The notes: generated from the letters alone by a model not told the origin. A DNA stretch of 64,000 nucleotides from Microbulbifer yueqingensis (GCF_900100355.1 NZ_FNFH01000005.1:1-64000), one strand, 5' to 3'; shown: positions 1-9,778, counted from the first letter of the stretch. Program-made: numbers and translations.

Positions 1-1
1 T

Positions 2-29
2 ATTCTACACATCCGGGCTGCTGAAGCAA
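2..29 (-). promoter_or_regulatory. rrn-type promoter, fourth of four tandem
   Basis: Read leftward on the minus strand: -35 TTGCTT (24-29), 16-base spacer, -10 TAGAAT (2-7), with an A/T tract just upstream of the -35. It repeats the design of the three promoters at 126-389. Its start region falls outside the window, so the discriminator cannot be seen. It should drive whatever lies left of base 1, probably an rRNA operon. Confidence 0.55.
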
Positions 30-125
30 GTGCTTTTTAGCAGCTTTTTCCGGCTCCCTGACCGACCGCTCGGGCCTTTCCGGGAACCCCGACCACCGCT
101 TCCGGTGACCGTCGAAGGGGCGCGC

Positions 126-153
126 ATTATATCGACCTCTTCGTGCTTGGCAA
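126..153 (-). promoter_or_regulatory. rrn-type promoter, third of four tandem
   Basis: Minus strand: -35 TTGCCA (148-153), 16-base spacer, consensus -10 TATAAT (126-131), followed by the GC-only discriminator GCGCGCCCC. An A-rich tract precedes the -35, like an UP element. The GC-rich discriminator after a perfect -10 is the known hallmark of stringently controlled rRNA promoters. It is nearly the same sequence as the promoter at 251-278. Confidence 0.75.
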
Positions 154-250
154 GCCTTTTTTGAAGGCTTTTTTCAGTGCCGGAGGCGATGCCCGAAGGC
201 GTCTTTTCCCGACCCTGAAGGAGCGCCTGGCCCCTTCCGAAGGGGCGCGC

Positions 251-278
251 ATTATAGCGAGCCCTTCGATCCTGGCAA
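251..278 (-). promoter_or_regulatory. rrn-type promoter, second of four tandem
   Basis: Minus strand: -35 TTGCCA (273-278), 16-base spacer, -10 TATAAT (251-256), discriminator GCGCGCCCC, with an A-tract upstream. With the copy at 126-153 it forms a direct repeat of about 50 bases, which suggests promoter duplication. Confidence 0.75.
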
Positions 279-360
279 GCTCTTTTTTCAATAAATTTTC
301 CTAAGAAAATCAATCACTTGGAGCTGCCTCCCCGCCACTTCTCAAGCAGCGAGGGCGCGA

Positions 361-389
361 ACTATACGGACTGCCCCGGGGGCTTGCAA
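361..389 (-). promoter_or_regulatory. rrn-type promoter, first of four tandem
   Basis: Minus strand: -35 TTGCAA (384-389), 17-base spacer, -10 TATAGT (361-366), then the discriminator TCGCGCCC. It is the most upstream of the array and begins about 60 bases after the tyrS stop codon. Its core is weaker than the two middle copies. No clear intrinsic terminator separates tyrS from the array. Confidence 0.65.
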
Positions 390-449
390 GCGCTTTTGTG
401 ACAAAACTGTAAAAAAGTTTTTTCGCGACCCGAGGCGCCCGAAAACTGG

Positions 450-1754
450 TCAATCTTCCAGGGTAAAAAGGTGGTACTTCTTCTTGCCCAGGCGCACGAT
501 AAAGAAACGCTCACTCAGCGCCCTGTCGCGGGCGAACACGCCGGCGGGGTCGCCGTTGCGGTCGATCCCCACAGGCTCACTGTTCACCAGCACGGCATTG
601 CGGCCCAGCGCATCCTTCACCGGCTTGCCGGAGGCGGCCATTCCCGCGTCCACCAATACCTGGATCAGGCTCTGCTCAGCAAAATCCCGCGGCAATACCG
701 AGCTGGGGAGACCATCCTGGCGCAATTGCTCCAGGTCACTCGCCGACAGCTCGCCAATCTCACCAGAAAACATGGCCCGGGAGATCCTCTCGGCCGCGGC
801 CAGCCCAGCCTCACCATGCACTTCCCGGGTGACTTCACGAGCCAGTATCCCCTGGGCTTCCGGCTTGCCGGCACGCTCGGCGTCAGCTCGCTCGATCGCA
901 TCGATCTCGTCGACACTGAGGAACGTAAAGTAGCGCAGGAACTTATATACGTCCGCATCGGCGGTGTTAAGCCAGAACTGGTAGAAGGCGTAAGGCGAGG
1001 TACGCGCCGGATCCAGCCATACCGTGCCACTCTCGGTCTTGCCGAACTTGGTGCCATCCGCCTTGGTGACCAGCGGCAGGGTCAGCCCGAAGACCTTCCC
1101 GCGGTGCTGGCGCCGGGTCAGGTCTACCCCACCGGTAATATTGCCCCACTGGTCGGATCCGCCGATCTGCAGGGTGCAGCTCTCCCGGTGATACAGCTCA
1201 GCGAAATCCATGGACTGCAGCAGCATGTAAGAGAACTCGGTGAATGATATCCCCTCGCCCTCGCGCTGGATCCGCTGCTTGACCGATTCCTTGTTGATCA
1301 TATTGTTGACGGAGAAGTGCTTGCCCACGTCCCGCAGGAAATCGAGCACGCTCAAGCCCTGGGTCCAGTCGAGATTGTTGACCACTGCGGCGCTATTCTC
1401 ACCGCAGTCGAAATCGATGAACTGGGACACCTGGGCGCGAATCTTCTCCACCCAGCCAGAAACCACCTCGGGTGTATTGAGGCTTCGCTCCTGCGCCTTA
1501 AAGGATGGGTCGCCAATCAGGCCGGTTGCGCCGCCAACCAGGGCGATAGGCCTGTGACCTGCCGCCTGAAACCTCTTCAATGTCAGCAGCGGTACTAGAC
1601 TGCCTATATGCAGGGAATCAGCGGTGGGATCGAAACCGCAATAGAGGGTGCGGGAATGCGCCAGGTGCTCGGTAAGCTCCCCATCCCCGGTGGCCTGATT
1701 GATCAGCCCGCGGCGGTCCAAGTCTTTCAGCAGTGTGGTGTCGACCCCAGCCAT
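450..1754 (-). CDS. tyrS: Tyrosine--tRNA ligase
   Basis: Cytoplasmic class I aminoacyl-tRNA synthetase that charges tRNA-Tyr using ATP. The 434 residues fit the bacterial family (about 420). The HIGH signature appears as HIGS at 49-52 and the KMSKS-type loop as KFGKT at 236-240, with the tyrosine pocket and GGSDQWGN motif between. An S4 RNA-binding domain occupies about 365-430. The ATG at 1754 is preceded by AGGGG at a good distance. It lies directly upstream of the leftward rrn promoters, an arrangement known from pseudomonads. Confidence 0.97.
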   Translation of the reverse strand: MAGVDTTLLKDLDRRGLINQATGDGELTEHLAHSRTLYCGFDPTADSLHIGSLVPLLTLKRFQAAGHRPIALVGGATGLIGDPSFKAQERSLNTPEVVSGWVEKIRAQVSQFIDFDCGENSAAVVNNLDWTQGLSVLDFLRDVGKHFSVNNMINKESVKQRIQREGEGISFTEFSYMLLQSMDFAELYHRESCTLQIGGSDQWGNITGGVDLTRRQHRGKVFGLTLPLVTKADGTKFGKTESGTVWLDPARTSPYAFYQFWLNTADADVYKFLRYFTFLSVDEIDAIERADAERAGKPEAQGILAREVTREVHGEAGLAAAERISRAMFSGEIGELSASDLEQLRQDGLPSSVLPRDFAEQSLIQVLVDAGMAASGKPVKDALGRNAVLVNSEPVGIDRNGDPAGVFARDRALSERFFIVRLGKKKYHLFTLED

Positions 1755-2020
1755 CGTTTCCCCTCATGAATTGACTGCTACAGAAGCCGCTGCTGGCGGC
1801 AAAACGGGCAGCAACATTACCCGATATGGAGCCAAATACAAGCAGGCCGCCGCGCCCCGACCGAAAAGGCTGCAAACGCAAAGGAACTAGGTCATGGACA
1901 GACAGGTCAATTACTCCGTGAATCAGGATGAGATTTTTGATATAACACACTCTCGGTGTTCGTTTTTTAGGCACCAGCAAGCATTCAATACAAGTACAAA
2001 CAGCGCCCCCTGTTAAGACC

Positions 2021-3400
2021 ATGCAGAATCAACGCACCCCCAATCCGCGCCTGCTGGGCGCCCTGCGCCAGCATTTCCCGCGCACCCACGCCCTGGCGGC
2101 CGGCGCCGCAAGCTGCGCCCTGGCACTCGCCATGTTTGTCTCCACCCCGGAGGTCGAGGCGAAGCGTCTTTCGCTACCCGTGACCCTGTCCGCGGTCGAG
2201 GAGACCGGAGCGGCGGCCCCCGATGTGGCATTGACGGCTCCTGCACCCGCGCAGGCGGCACCCGCACAGGTAAGCACCAAGCGCGTGGAAGTGCGAAACG
2301 GTGACACGCTGTCCGACCTGTTCGAGCGCGCCGGGGTCGACACCCGGCACATGTATGAACTGCTGGAAAGCGGCAAGGAAGCTCGCGGTCTCGCCAGGCT
2401 GAGCCCGGGTGAGGAACTCACCTTCCATATCGCAGACGACGGCTCGCTGGAGAGCCTTGAACTTCACCGCGATCGCCTGAGTCGCCTGGAATTCAAGCGC
2501 GGCGATGCCGGAGACTTCACCTACGCCCTGCATCAGCGTGAAGCCGACAGCTATCCCGCGTATCGCCAGGCCGAGATCGAGAGCTCACTGTTCATGGCCG
2601 GAAACGAGGCCGGGCTGAGCAACAACCTCATCATGGAAATGGCCCAGGTTTTCAGCTCCGATATCGATTTCGCGCTGGATATCAGGAAAGGAGACCGCTT
2701 CAGCGTCCTGTATGAGGAAGAATTCCTCGATGGAGAGAAGATTGGTAACGGCCCGATCCAGGCAGTGACCTTCGTCAACCAGGGCAAGACATTCAGCGCA
2801 GTACGGTACGTAGACAGCAACGGCGACGCCAATTACTACACACCGGAAGGCAAAAGCATGCGCAAGGCGTTCATCCGCACACCGGTGGACTTTGCCCGTA
2901 TCAGCTCGCACTTCAATCCGCGCCGCCTGCACCCGATTTTCAAGACCCGTCGCCCGCACAACGGCACCGACTATGCGGCGCCGAGGGGTACGCCGGTCTA
3001 CGCGGCCGGCAGTGGCCGCGTGGTCAAGGCGGGCTACAGCAAGGCCAACGGCAACTACGTGTTTATCAAACACGGCGATCGTTACGTGACCCGCTACCTG
3101 CACCTGACCAAGCGCAAGGTGAAGACCGGCCAGCGTGTGAAGCAGCGCCAGGTCATCGGCACCGTCGGCTCCACCGGTTACGCCACCGGCCCGCACCTGC
3201 ACTATGAATTCCTTGTGGATGGCCGCCACCGCAACCCGGCTACCATTGTGCGCAAGCTGCCCAAGGCGAAATCCATCCCGGAGGCTGAGATGGGTCGCTT
3301 CCGCGCCCAGACCCAGCCACTGCTGGCAAAACTGGAAAATTACGAACAACCGGCGCTGGCACAACGCGGCGAAGAGCAAAACCAACAAAGCGTCAACTGA
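2021..3400 (+). CDS. M23 (LytM) peptidoglycan DD-metalloendopeptidase
   Basis: Periplasmic or membrane-anchored murein endopeptidase that cuts peptide crosslinks during wall growth. The N-terminal hydrophobic stretch (about 24-40) is a signal anchor. A LysM/OapA-like region with the phrase VRNGDTLSDLFERAGV (about 90-105) follows. The C-terminal LytM domain carries the zinc ligands: HNGTD beginning near 313 and HLHYE with histidines near 392 and 394. The 459 residues and architecture match MepM-type proteins. It is four bases from anmK, so the two are probably co-transcribed: one makes wall fragments, the other recycles anhydroMurNAc. The ribosome binding site is weak. Confidence 0.93.
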   Translation: MQNQRTPNPRLLGALRQHFPRTHALAAGAASCALALAMFVSTPEVEAKRLSLPVTLSAVEETGAAAPDVALTAPAPAQAAPAQVSTKRVEVRNGDTLSDLFERAGVDTRHMYELLESGKEARGLARLSPGEELTFHIADDGSLESLELHRDRLSRLEFKRGDAGDFTYALHQREADSYPAYRQAEIESSLFMAGNEAGLSNNLIMEMAQVFSSDIDFALDIRKGDRFSVLYEEEFLDGEKIGNGPIQAVTFVNQGKTFSAVRYVDSNGDANYYTPEGKSMRKAFIRTPVDFARISSHFNPRRLHPIFKTRRPHNGTDYAAPRGTPVYAAGSGRVVKAGYSKANGNYVFIKHGDRYVTRYLHLTKRKVKTGQRVKQRQVIGTVGSTGYATGPHLHYEFLVDGRHRNPATIVRKLPKAKSIPEAEMGRFRAQTQPLLAKLENYEQPALAQRGEEQNQQSVN

Positions 3401-3404
3401 CAGC

Positions 3405-4517
3405 ATGGGCGAGCTTTATGTCGGCCTGATGTCCGGCACCAGCGTCGATTGTATCGATGCGGTGCTGGTGGATTTCAGTGAGGAGAACTCGCCCAGGCCC
3501 CATATCCTGGCGACGCTGGGGCACCCGATTCCCGGCGCATTGCGGGATGCCATCCTGGCACTCTGCGCGCCGGGCCCATCGGAGCTTGACCGCGCCGGGC
3601 AACTCGACAGCCAGCTGGGCCGGCTGTTTGCGGAAGCGACCCTCGCCCTGCTCGAGCGCGCCGGTATCACTCCGGAGCAGGTCACTGCGATCGGCAGCCA
3701 TGGGCAGACCGTGCGGCACCGCCCGCCCGGAACCGTGGCCCACCCCTTCACCATGCAGCTCGGCGACCCCAACACCATTGCCACACTCAGCGGAATCGCA
3801 ACCGTAGCGGACTTCCGGCGCCGGGACATGGCCCTCGGCGGCCAGGGAGCCCCGCTGATGCCGGCCTTCCACCGGGCAGCCTTTGCCACCGCCGAGAACG
3901 ACCGCGCCGTGGTGAATATCGGCGGCATGGCCAATATCACCGAGCTGCGCGCGGATGGCGGAATCCGCGGATACGATACCGGCCCCGGTAACGCCCTGCT
4001 GGACTACTGGATCGGGCTGCACCGCAGCCAGCCCTTCGACCGTGACGGCGCCTGGGCAGCCAGTGGCAGGGCGAACCCCGAGCTGTTAAACCGGCTCATG
4101 GCCGACCCCTATTTTTCCGCCCCGCCGCCCAAGAGCACCGGGCGCGAGGCCTTCAATGCCACCTGGCTGGAACGGGCCTGCGAGGGCCTGGAGCTGGCGC
4201 CGGCGGACGTGCAGGCCACCCTCGCCGAGGTGACCGCGGCCAGTATCGCCGATGCAGTAAGGAGCTTCGCCAACGGTGGCGAGCTGTTGATCTGTGGCGG
4301 GGGAGCGAGGAACTCGGATCTCATGCAGCGCCTGCAGCGCCGCCTGCCCACCTGGTCTATCGCCTCAACCGGGGACTACGGCATCGAGGCGGACTGGCTG
4401 GAGGCCGTGGGCTTCGCCTGGCTGGCGCGCCAGACCATGCGGGGACTACCGGGGAACTGCCCCGGCGTGACCGGGGCAGCGAGGGAAACGGTGCTGGGCG
4501 GCATATATCCGGCCTGA
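3405..4517 (+). CDS. anmK: Anhydro-N-acetylmuramic acid kinase
   Basis: Phosphorylates and hydrolyses 1,6-anhydroMurNAc from turned-over peptidoglycan to MurNAc-6-phosphate. The protein starts at ATG 3405, giving 370 residues, the family length; the open frame runs further upstream inside the peptidase gene but that extension has no homology. Visible are the ATP-site motif GLMSGTSVDCIDAV at the N terminus and GSHGQTVRHRP near residue 100. Four bases separate it from the M23 peptidase stop. The recycling genes amgK and murU lie at 43-45 kb of this window. Confidence 0.96.
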   Translation: MGELYVGLMSGTSVDCIDAVLVDFSEENSPRPHILATLGHPIPGALRDAILALCAPGPSELDRAGQLDSQLGRLFAEATLALLERAGITPEQVTAIGSHGQTVRHRPPGTVAHPFTMQLGDPNTIATLSGIATVADFRRRDMALGGQGAPLMPAFHRAAFATAENDRAVVNIGGMANITELRADGGIRGYDTGPGNALLDYWIGLHRSQPFDRDGAWAASGRANPELLNRLMADPYFSAPPPKSTGREAFNATWLERACEGLELAPADVQATLAEVTAASIADAVRSFANGGELLICGGGARNSDLMQRLQRRLPTWSIASTGDYGIEADWLEAVGFAWLARQTMRGLPGNCPGVTGAARETVLGGIYPA

Positions 4518-4523
4518 GGCCGG
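4509..4523. terminator. Palindrome between convergent anmK and erpA
   Basis: CCGGCC-TGA-GGCCGG is a perfect six-base stem whose loop is the anmK stop codon; TTT follows on the plus strand. Only eight bases separate the two convergent genes, so this could act as a compact two-way terminator. The T-run is short. Confidence 0.4.
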
Positions 4524-4525
4524 TT

Positions 4526-4879
4526 TCAGATCGAGAAGGAGGAGCCGCAGCCGCAGGTGGAAGACGCGTTCGGGTTCTGCACCACGAAGCGTGAACCGGA
4601 CAGGCCCTCCTCGTAGTCGACCGTCGCCCCTACCAGGTATGGATAGCTCATCGCATCGACGACAATCTCTATGCCGCCTTTCTCGACCAGCGCATCGTCC
4701 TCAGCCACCAGCTCGTCAAAGGTGAACCCGTATTGAAAACCGGAACAGCCGCCGCCGGTCACGAAAACCCGCAGTTTCAGCTCCGGGTTCCCTTCCTCCT
4801 CCAGCAGGCTCTTCACCTTGGCCACGGCCTTGTCGCTCACGACAACGGGATCAGGGGAAAAGGAAACAGCTTCTGACAT
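4526..4879 (-). CDS. erpA: Iron-sulfur cluster insertion protein ErpA
   Basis: A-type carrier that delivers Fe-S clusters to apo-enzymes in the cytoplasm. From the ATG at 4879 (GAGAGA upstream) it has 117 residues. The three cluster-binding cysteines of the family are present: Cys45 in GGGCSGF and Cys109/Cys111 in STCGCGSS. A longer in-frame reading upstream to 4960 adds 27 unrelated residues and is not favoured. It is convergent with anmK. Confidence 0.95.
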   Translation of the reverse strand: MSEAVSFSPDPVVVSDKAVAKVKSLLEEEGNPELKLRVFVTGGGCSGFQYGFTFDELVAEDDALVEKGGIEIVVDAMSYPYLVGATVDYEEGLSGSRFVVQNPNASSTCGCGSSFSI

Positions 4880-5042
4880 AAGTTTCTCTCGACAGACAGG
4901 GGCCCGCAGTGAATGTACAGGAATTGTACTGAATCGGGCCGGGTGGCGGCCATATTGCAAAAACCAACGAAATCAGTCAAGTATTCCGCAGGTTGCGGCC
5001 GGCCGGGCGCACTGCAACCCGGCCGGCACTTCCGCGCTACAG

Positions 5043-5489
5043 TTACTCCCCGTCGACGGAGGCCTCTTCAGAGTACTCGAGCATACGGGGCTCACTGGCG
5101 CTATCCATCTCCACGTTGGAAACCAGGGAACCGTTTACCTGGGCGCCTTTCACCATCTCGATCAGCTTGTAATGGACATTACCCTCAACCATCGCCTTGG
5201 CGGACAGCTCCAGGTGGCGGGCCGCGTAGACGTCGCCAGTGACATTGCCATTGATCACCACGTGGGGTACGCGGATCTCGCCCTCCACTTTGCCGCCATC
5301 GACAACCTGCAGGCGGGCATCGCTGTCGCTGTGGGCGCTGACATTGCCCTTTACCGTGCCCTCGATGACGAGATTGCCGCGGAAATGCAGGTCGCCGCTC
5401 ACTTCGGTCTGGCGGGCGATCAGGGTCGTGTGGTTACTTCCAGAGCTAGCCATAGTCGTCGTCTTCTCTTTCTCTTGTTTTCTGAACAT
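5043..5489 (-). CDS. Bactofilin family cytoskeletal protein
   Basis: Bactofilins self-assemble into membrane-associated filaments that position wall enzymes or shape the cell. The 148 residues contain one bactofilin beta-helix domain (about 25-125) with repeating hydrophobic-glycine turns such as GDLHFRGNLVIEGTVKGNV. The N terminus MFRKQEKEK is basic, fitting membrane contact, and the tail is acidic. The ATG at 5489 follows CGAGG; a TTG seven codons upstream is less likely. It sits 34 bases after the DUF6776 membrane protein, same strand, probably one transcript. Confidence 0.9.
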   Translation of the reverse strand: MFRKQEKEKTTTMASSGSNHTTLIARQTEVSGDLHFRGNLVIEGTVKGNVSAHSDSDARLQVVDGGKVEGEIRVPHVVINGNVTGDVYAARHLELSAKAMVEGNVHYKLIEMVKGAQVNGSLVSNVEMDSASEPRMLEYSEEASVDGE

Positions 5490-5523
5490 ATCGGTCAAAA
5501 CCTCGTGCAATCAGCGCCCGCTG

Positions 5524-6267
5524 TCAGCTCTTCTGAACCAGCCAGCCATAACGCTGCTCGATATTGAACCCCTTGCGCGCCCCGGACTTGAGTGACAGCT
5601 CGACTCCCTCCGGCTCGAAGCCATGAGGCAACTGTAGCTCGCCCTCAATATTCTGGAAATATTTGAAGCGCAAGGGGATCTTCTCGCCCTCCACCTGCTG
5701 CGACAGTTCGCTCAGGGGATAGCGTTTGGGCTGTCCATCCTGACTGCCCACCACGGTGAAGGTAGCGTGTCCCTTCACCACGGTGTGTCTCGTCGCGGAC
5801 TGCTGCACCAGCAACTTGAACTGGTAGCGGCGCTCCTCGTCCGTCTGCGAAAGACTGAAACGGCCGATGGATACACCGTCACTGTCCTCGTCGGGAGCCA
5901 TCAGCCCGCGGTAAAAGGAAATTTCCTGCTTGAGCTCGGCGATACGGTTCTCTTTCTCCACCAGCTCGGCCCGGACCTTTTCGCCCGCCTGCTCGCCTAT
6001 CGCCAGCGACTGCTCCGCAGTGGCAACCCGCAGGCGCAGGGCTTCGTTCTCTTTACGCAGTGACTCGAGAGTTTCGACGGCCGTCGCATGGGCCAGGGTT
6101 TTCCGGTCGAACCCCTTACGCAGGTTGTACTGCCCGGCGTAGTAGGCCGACGCAGAGGTCACCAGAACCAGCAATGCCACGCCGAGTACCGACAGTACGC
6201 CAAAATACGGCCGGTGCGGCACCACTTTCATGCGGTAGTTCTTGCTGCGTTTTACTTTTTTTGCCAT
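5524..6267 (-). CDS. DUF6776 family membrane protein with coiled coil
   Basis: Function unknown. The 247 residues have a basic N terminus, one transmembrane helix (about 21-43), a coiled coil of E/L/R heptads (about 65-125), and a periplasmic beta-rich domain. This architecture is the DUF6776 family, often found with a bactofilin between erpA and argC in marine gammaproteobacteria. I infer, without proof, that it anchors or partners the bactofilin, since the genes are adjacent and co-directional. Confidence 0.8.
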   Translation of the reverse strand: MAKKVKRSKNYRMKVVPHRPYFGVLSVLGVALLVLVTSASAYYAGQYNLRKGFDRKTLAHATAVETLESLRKENEALRLRVATAEQSLAIGEQAGEKVRAELVEKENRIAELKQEISFYRGLMAPDEDSDGVSIGRFSLSQTDEERRYQFKLLVQQSATRHTVVKGHATFTVVGSQDGQPKRYPLSELSQQVEGEKIPLRFKYFQNIEGELQLPHGFEPEGVELSLKSGARKGFNIEQRYGWLVQKS

Positions 6268-6324
6268 GACACCCGGTGGATTCTCAATCTCGTTAATCTG
6301 ACGACCCTGTTGAATTAGCCGATT

Positions 6325-7371
6325 CTAAGGCAGCAGCGCCGGGCTCTCCAGTCCGAGCTTCTCATTCAGCCCAAACATGATGTTCATATTCTGTATTGCC
6401 TGGGCCGAGGCGCCCTTGGCCAGGTTGTCGATCACCGACATGACTACCACGGTATCCCGGTTATCGGGCCTGGCCAGGGCGATCCGGCACATGTTGCTGC
6501 CGCGGACACTTCTCGTCTGCGGGTGGCTGCCCGGAGGCATCACATCCACAAACGGCTCATCCGCGTAGCGGCGCTCAAACAGTTCCTGCAGGGCCTGGAG
6601 TTCCAGGTCCGACTGCAGGCGCGCATACAAAGTCGCGTGGATACCACGGATCATGGGCAACAGGTGCGGAACGAAGGTGACCGAGGCGGGAGTGCTGCCC
6701 TCGGCCTGCACCCGGCGCAGTCCCTGTTCAATTTCCGGCAGGTGTCGGTGACCCGCCGCCGCGTATGCGCGGAAATTATCGCTGTTCTCCGCCAGCAGCA
6801 GCTCGGTCTTGCCCTGCCGGCCCGCGCCGCTGGCGCCACTGGCGGCACTGGCAATCAGCTGGCCCGCCTCCACCGCACCGGCCTCCAGCAGCGGGATCCA
6901 GCCCAACTGGATAGCCGTCGGATAACAACCCGGGCACGCTATCAGTTGCGCCCCGGCGATCTGGTCACGATTGACTTCTGGTAGCCCGTAGACTGCCTGT
7001 GCCGCCAGCTCCGGGGCGGTGTGTGACTGGCCATACCAGCGCTCCCACGCGGCGATGTCCTGTAGGCGGAAATCCGCAGACAGGTCTATGACCCTCACGC
7101 CGCGCCGCATGAGCTCCGGCACCTGGGCCTGGGCCACCCCGTGCGGGGTGGCAAAAAAGACCAGGTCACAACCGGCGAGCTGTTCGGTATCCGGCTCGCA
7201 AAAAGCCAGGTTACAGTGACCTCTCAGGCTGGGGAAAAGTTCCGCCACCGGCTTGCCCGCCAGGGCCCGGGAAGTGATCGCAGTGAGTTCCACCTCAGGG
7301 TGCGGCACCAGCAGGCGCAGCAATTCCACTCCCGTGTAACCCGTACCCCCGACAATCGCTACCTTGATCAC
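6325..7371 (-). CDS. argC: N-acetyl-gamma-glutamyl-phosphate reductase
   Basis: Third step of arginine synthesis: NADPH reduction of N-acetylglutamyl phosphate. The start is the GTG at 7371: AAGGAG lies seven bases upstream and translation opens directly into the NAD(P)-binding phrase [15 protein letters not shown]. The open frame extends ten codons further but lacks a start signal. It has 348 residues, with catalytic Cys149 in IACPGCYPT. It ends 57 bases upstream of the DUF6776 gene and is divergent from the chloride channel gene. Confidence 0.95.
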   Translation of the reverse strand: MIKVAIVGGTGYTGVELLRLLVPHPEVELTAITSRALAGKPVAELFPSLRGHCNLAFCEPDTEQLAGCDLVFFATPHGVAQAQVPELMRRGVRVIDLSADFRLQDIAAWERWYGQSHTAPELAAQAVYGLPEVNRDQIAGAQLIACPGCYPTAIQLGWIPLLEAGAVEAGQLIASAASGASGAGRQGKTELLLAENSDNFRAYAAAGHRHLPEIEQGLRRVQAEGSTPASVTFVPHLLPMIRGIHATLYARLQSDLELQALQELFERRYADEPFVDVMPPGSHPQTRSVRGSNMCRIALARPDNRDTVVVMSVIDNLAKGASAQAIQNMNIMFGLNEKLGLESPALLP

Positions 7372-7431
7372 CAACTGACTCCTTACTCGCGTATCCTGCA
7401 CGGGCGCCAGGAGTTCTGCTGGCGCCGTCTG

Positions 7432-7437
7432 TATAAT
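7432..7437 (+). promoter_or_regulatory. Possible -10 box for the ClC gene
   Basis: A consensus TATAAT lies 46 bases before the GTG start of the ClC gene, in the 111-base gap between divergent argC and ClC. No good -35 is visible at 16-18 bases, so the call is weak. Confidence 0.4.
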
Positions 7438-7482
7438 GGATGCTGCACTCTACCACAAGCCAACACCAGCAAAGGACGCAAG

Positions 7483-9306
7483 GTGCCGCAGAAATCACGT
7501 CCCACCAGCAAGAAGAAACTGCAGACATGGCCGCCGCGGGAGCGCGGGCTGGAAAAGTGGCGCCTGCAGCTCTCCTCACAGGACGCTCTTGCCCCCCTGC
7601 TGGCCATGGCACTGCTCACCGGCATCCTGGCCGGCATGGTCACCGTGGCCTTCCGGCTCTTCAGCGAGATACCGGCAGAACTGTTCCTGGCGGTACCCGA
7701 GCGCTACGAGACTCTCCCGCCCCTGTGGCGTTTCGCCCTGCCCCTCGCCGGCGCGCTCGTGCTCGCCGCGGTCTACCATCTGCTGCGCTCCGGGATCCGC
7801 CATGTTGGCGTGGTGCACGTCATCGACCGGCTGCACAACCACCAGGCCCATATGCCATTGGGCAACGCCCTGTTGCAGTTTTTCGCAGGTGCCATTGCCC
7901 TCGTGAGCGGACAATCCGTGGGACGGGAGGGGCCGGCCGTACACCTCGGTGCTGCCAGCGGCAGCTGGATGGCGCGCAAACTACGCCTGCCCAATAATTC
8001 CGTCCGCAGCCTGCTGGGGTGCGGTGTGGCCGCCGCGATTGCCGCCTCGTTCAACACCCCCCTGGCCGGCGTGGTATTTGCGATGGAGGTGGTGATGCTC
8101 GAGTATTCGGTGGCCGGCTTCCTCCCGGTCATCCTCGCTGCAGTGGCGGGCAGTGCCGTCACGCAGCTGGCCTTCGGCAACGAGCCGGCTTTCAATGTCC
8201 CTGCCATCCAGCTGAGCTCCCTGGCCGAGTTGCCGATACTCCTGCTCTGCGCCATCGTGATCGGCACCCTCGCGGCGCTGTTCATCCGCGCCCAGCGCCG
8301 CCTGGCGCCGCTGCAACGACGGTCCCCGGCGCTGCGCTTCCTCGCCGTGGGCCTGGTGACCGGCACTCTGGGGATCTGGGTACCCGAAATCCTGGGAGCC
8401 GGCTACGATACGCTCGAGCTGGCGATGCTCGGCGACATTGCCCTGGGCACCCTGATAGTGATCGTGGCAGCAAAGCTGGTGGCGACGGCTTTCGCCTCCG
8501 GGCTCGGCATCCCGGGTGGGGTGATCGGCCCCAGCCTGTTCCTCGGCGCCTGCCTCGGCGGTATCGCCGGCAGCCTGACCAACCTGTGGCTGGGGGAGTA
8601 CACCGCCAGCCCGGGGTTCTACGCCATGGTGGGTATGGCAGCCATGATGGCGGCCCTGCTGGACGCGCCGCTGGCAGCGCTACTGGCCATCCTCGAGCTC
8701 ACCTACAACCCGAATGTCCTGTTTCCCGGCATGATGATGATTGTGGTGGCCTGCCTGGTCAGCCGCTATTTCTTTTCCGCCGAGGGTATCTTCCAGGAGA
8801 CCCTGCGCGCCCTGGACAAGAGCGGCACGCCGAGCTGGCGAGCGCAGATGCTCAGCCGGGTGGGCGTGGCCAGCGTGATGGAACGGCGCTTCGTCGTCGC
8901 GCCGCAGAAAGTGGGAAAGGACCAGGCAGAACGTCTGATCCAGCGCCATCCACAGTGGATCCTGGTAGAGCTGCCGGACGAACCGGCCCACCAGTTACTC
9001 CGGGCGGCAGACCTCGCGACCTTCCTGCAGCGGGTGAAAGAACGACAGGAAGAGGAGGCAGAGACAGGCGGCAGTGAACCCGGCGAAAACGGCGAGCTCC
9101 CCCCGGTCGACCTGCTGCAGTTGCCCGGCGAGCGCTACGTGCTGGCAGCTCTGAACTGGCGCAGTACCCTGCTCGAGGCGCAGCAGAAGCTGGAGGCCAG
9201 TGGTGCCGACGCGCTGTACATTTCCCGCGGATATGCCGGCGCACTGGACAAGGACGCCTCGGGCATTATCCTGCCAGCGGATATCGATAACTTTTACCGC
9301 AAGTGA
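7483..9306 (+). CDS. ClC family chloride channel/antiporter
   Basis: Inner-membrane chloride channel or H+/Cl- exchanger. The GTG at 7483 has AAGGA six bases upstream and gives 607 residues. The core contains SGQSVGREGPAVHLG (the GREGP filter motif with its gating glutamate) and GLGIPGGVIGPSLFLG (filter segment), among about ten hydrophobic helices. After about residue 430 a soluble tail resembles a CBS region, with an acidic linker rich in E and G. The lead-in is very basic (KSRPTSKKK). It is divergent from argC. Confidence 0.9.
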   Translation: MPQKSRPTSKKKLQTWPPRERGLEKWRLQLSSQDALAPLLAMALLTGILAGMVTVAFRLFSEIPAELFLAVPERYETLPPLWRFALPLAGALVLAAVYHLLRSGIRHVGVVHVIDRLHNHQAHMPLGNALLQFFAGAIALVSGQSVGREGPAVHLGAASGSWMARKLRLPNNSVRSLLGCGVAAAIAASFNTPLAGVVFAMEVVMLEYSVAGFLPVILAAVAGSAVTQLAFGNEPAFNVPAIQLSSLAELPILLLCAIVIGTLAALFIRAQRRLAPLQRRSPALRFLAVGLVTGTLGIWVPEILGAGYDTLELAMLGDIALGTLIVIVAAKLVATAFASGLGIPGGVIGPSLFLGACLGGIAGSLTNLWLGEYTASPGFYAMVGMAAMMAALLDAPLAALLAILELTYNPNVLFPGMMMIVVACLVSRYFFSAEGIFQETLRALDKSGTPSWRAQMLSRVGVASVMERRFVVAPQKVGKDQAERLIQRHPQWILVELPDEPAHQLLRAADLATFLQRVKERQEEEAETGGSEPGENGELPPVDLLQLPGERYVLAALNWRSTLLEAQQKLEASGADALYISRGYAGALDKDASGIILPADIDNFYRK

Positions 9307-9355
9307 CCCTTGCGCCGGGCAATCCGCCCGGGATCATAATCACAAGGAATACGCA

Positions 9356-9778
9356 ATGCTCTGGGTCAAAGCCTTTCACCTGATGGCCATGGTCACCTGG
9401 TTCGCCGCCCTCTTCTACCTGCCGCGACTCTTCGTCTACCACCGCGACGCCACCGACGCCACCAGCCGCGACCGTTTCTGCATCATGGAACGCCGTCTCT
9501 ACCGCGGCATCGCCCTGCCCTCGATGCTCGCCACTATTGCCCTGGGCATCTGGCTCATCTCTTTCAATGTCGACTATTACAAGAGTGCCGGCTGGCTGCA
9601 CGCCAAGCTATTCATCGTGGTGCTGCTGATCGGCTATCACCATGTGTGTGGGGCCTACGTGCGCCAGTTTGCCGCCGGCACCGTCACCCGGAGCGGGCGT
9701 TACTTCCGGGTGTTCAACGAGCTGCCGGTACTCGCACTGGTGTCGATCGTGATCCTGGCCGTGGTAAAGCCGTTCTGA
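9356..9778 (+). CDS. hemJ: Protoporphyrinogen IX oxidase HemJ
   Basis: Membrane enzyme that oxidises protoporphyrinogen IX to protoporphyrin IX. The ATG at 9356 follows AAGGAA six bases upstream and gives 140 residues, the family length. The N-terminal phrase WVKAFHLMAMVTWFAALFYL carries the conserved helix-1 histidine, with the PRLFVYH motif after it; four transmembrane helices in all. hemL and hemB downstream make a haem-synthesis neighbourhood. Confidence 0.9.
   Translation: MLWVKAFHLMAMVTWFAALFYLPRLFVYHRDATDATSRDRFCIMERRLYRGIALPSMLATIALGIWLISFNVDYYKSAGWLHAKLFIVVLLIGYHHVCGAYVRQFAAGTVTRSGRYFRVFNELPVLALVSIVILAVVKPF

Noticed and set aside
5-313. 102-codon frame across the rrn promoters
   Set aside because: Covers four promoter elements and direct repeats; composition is not protein-like.
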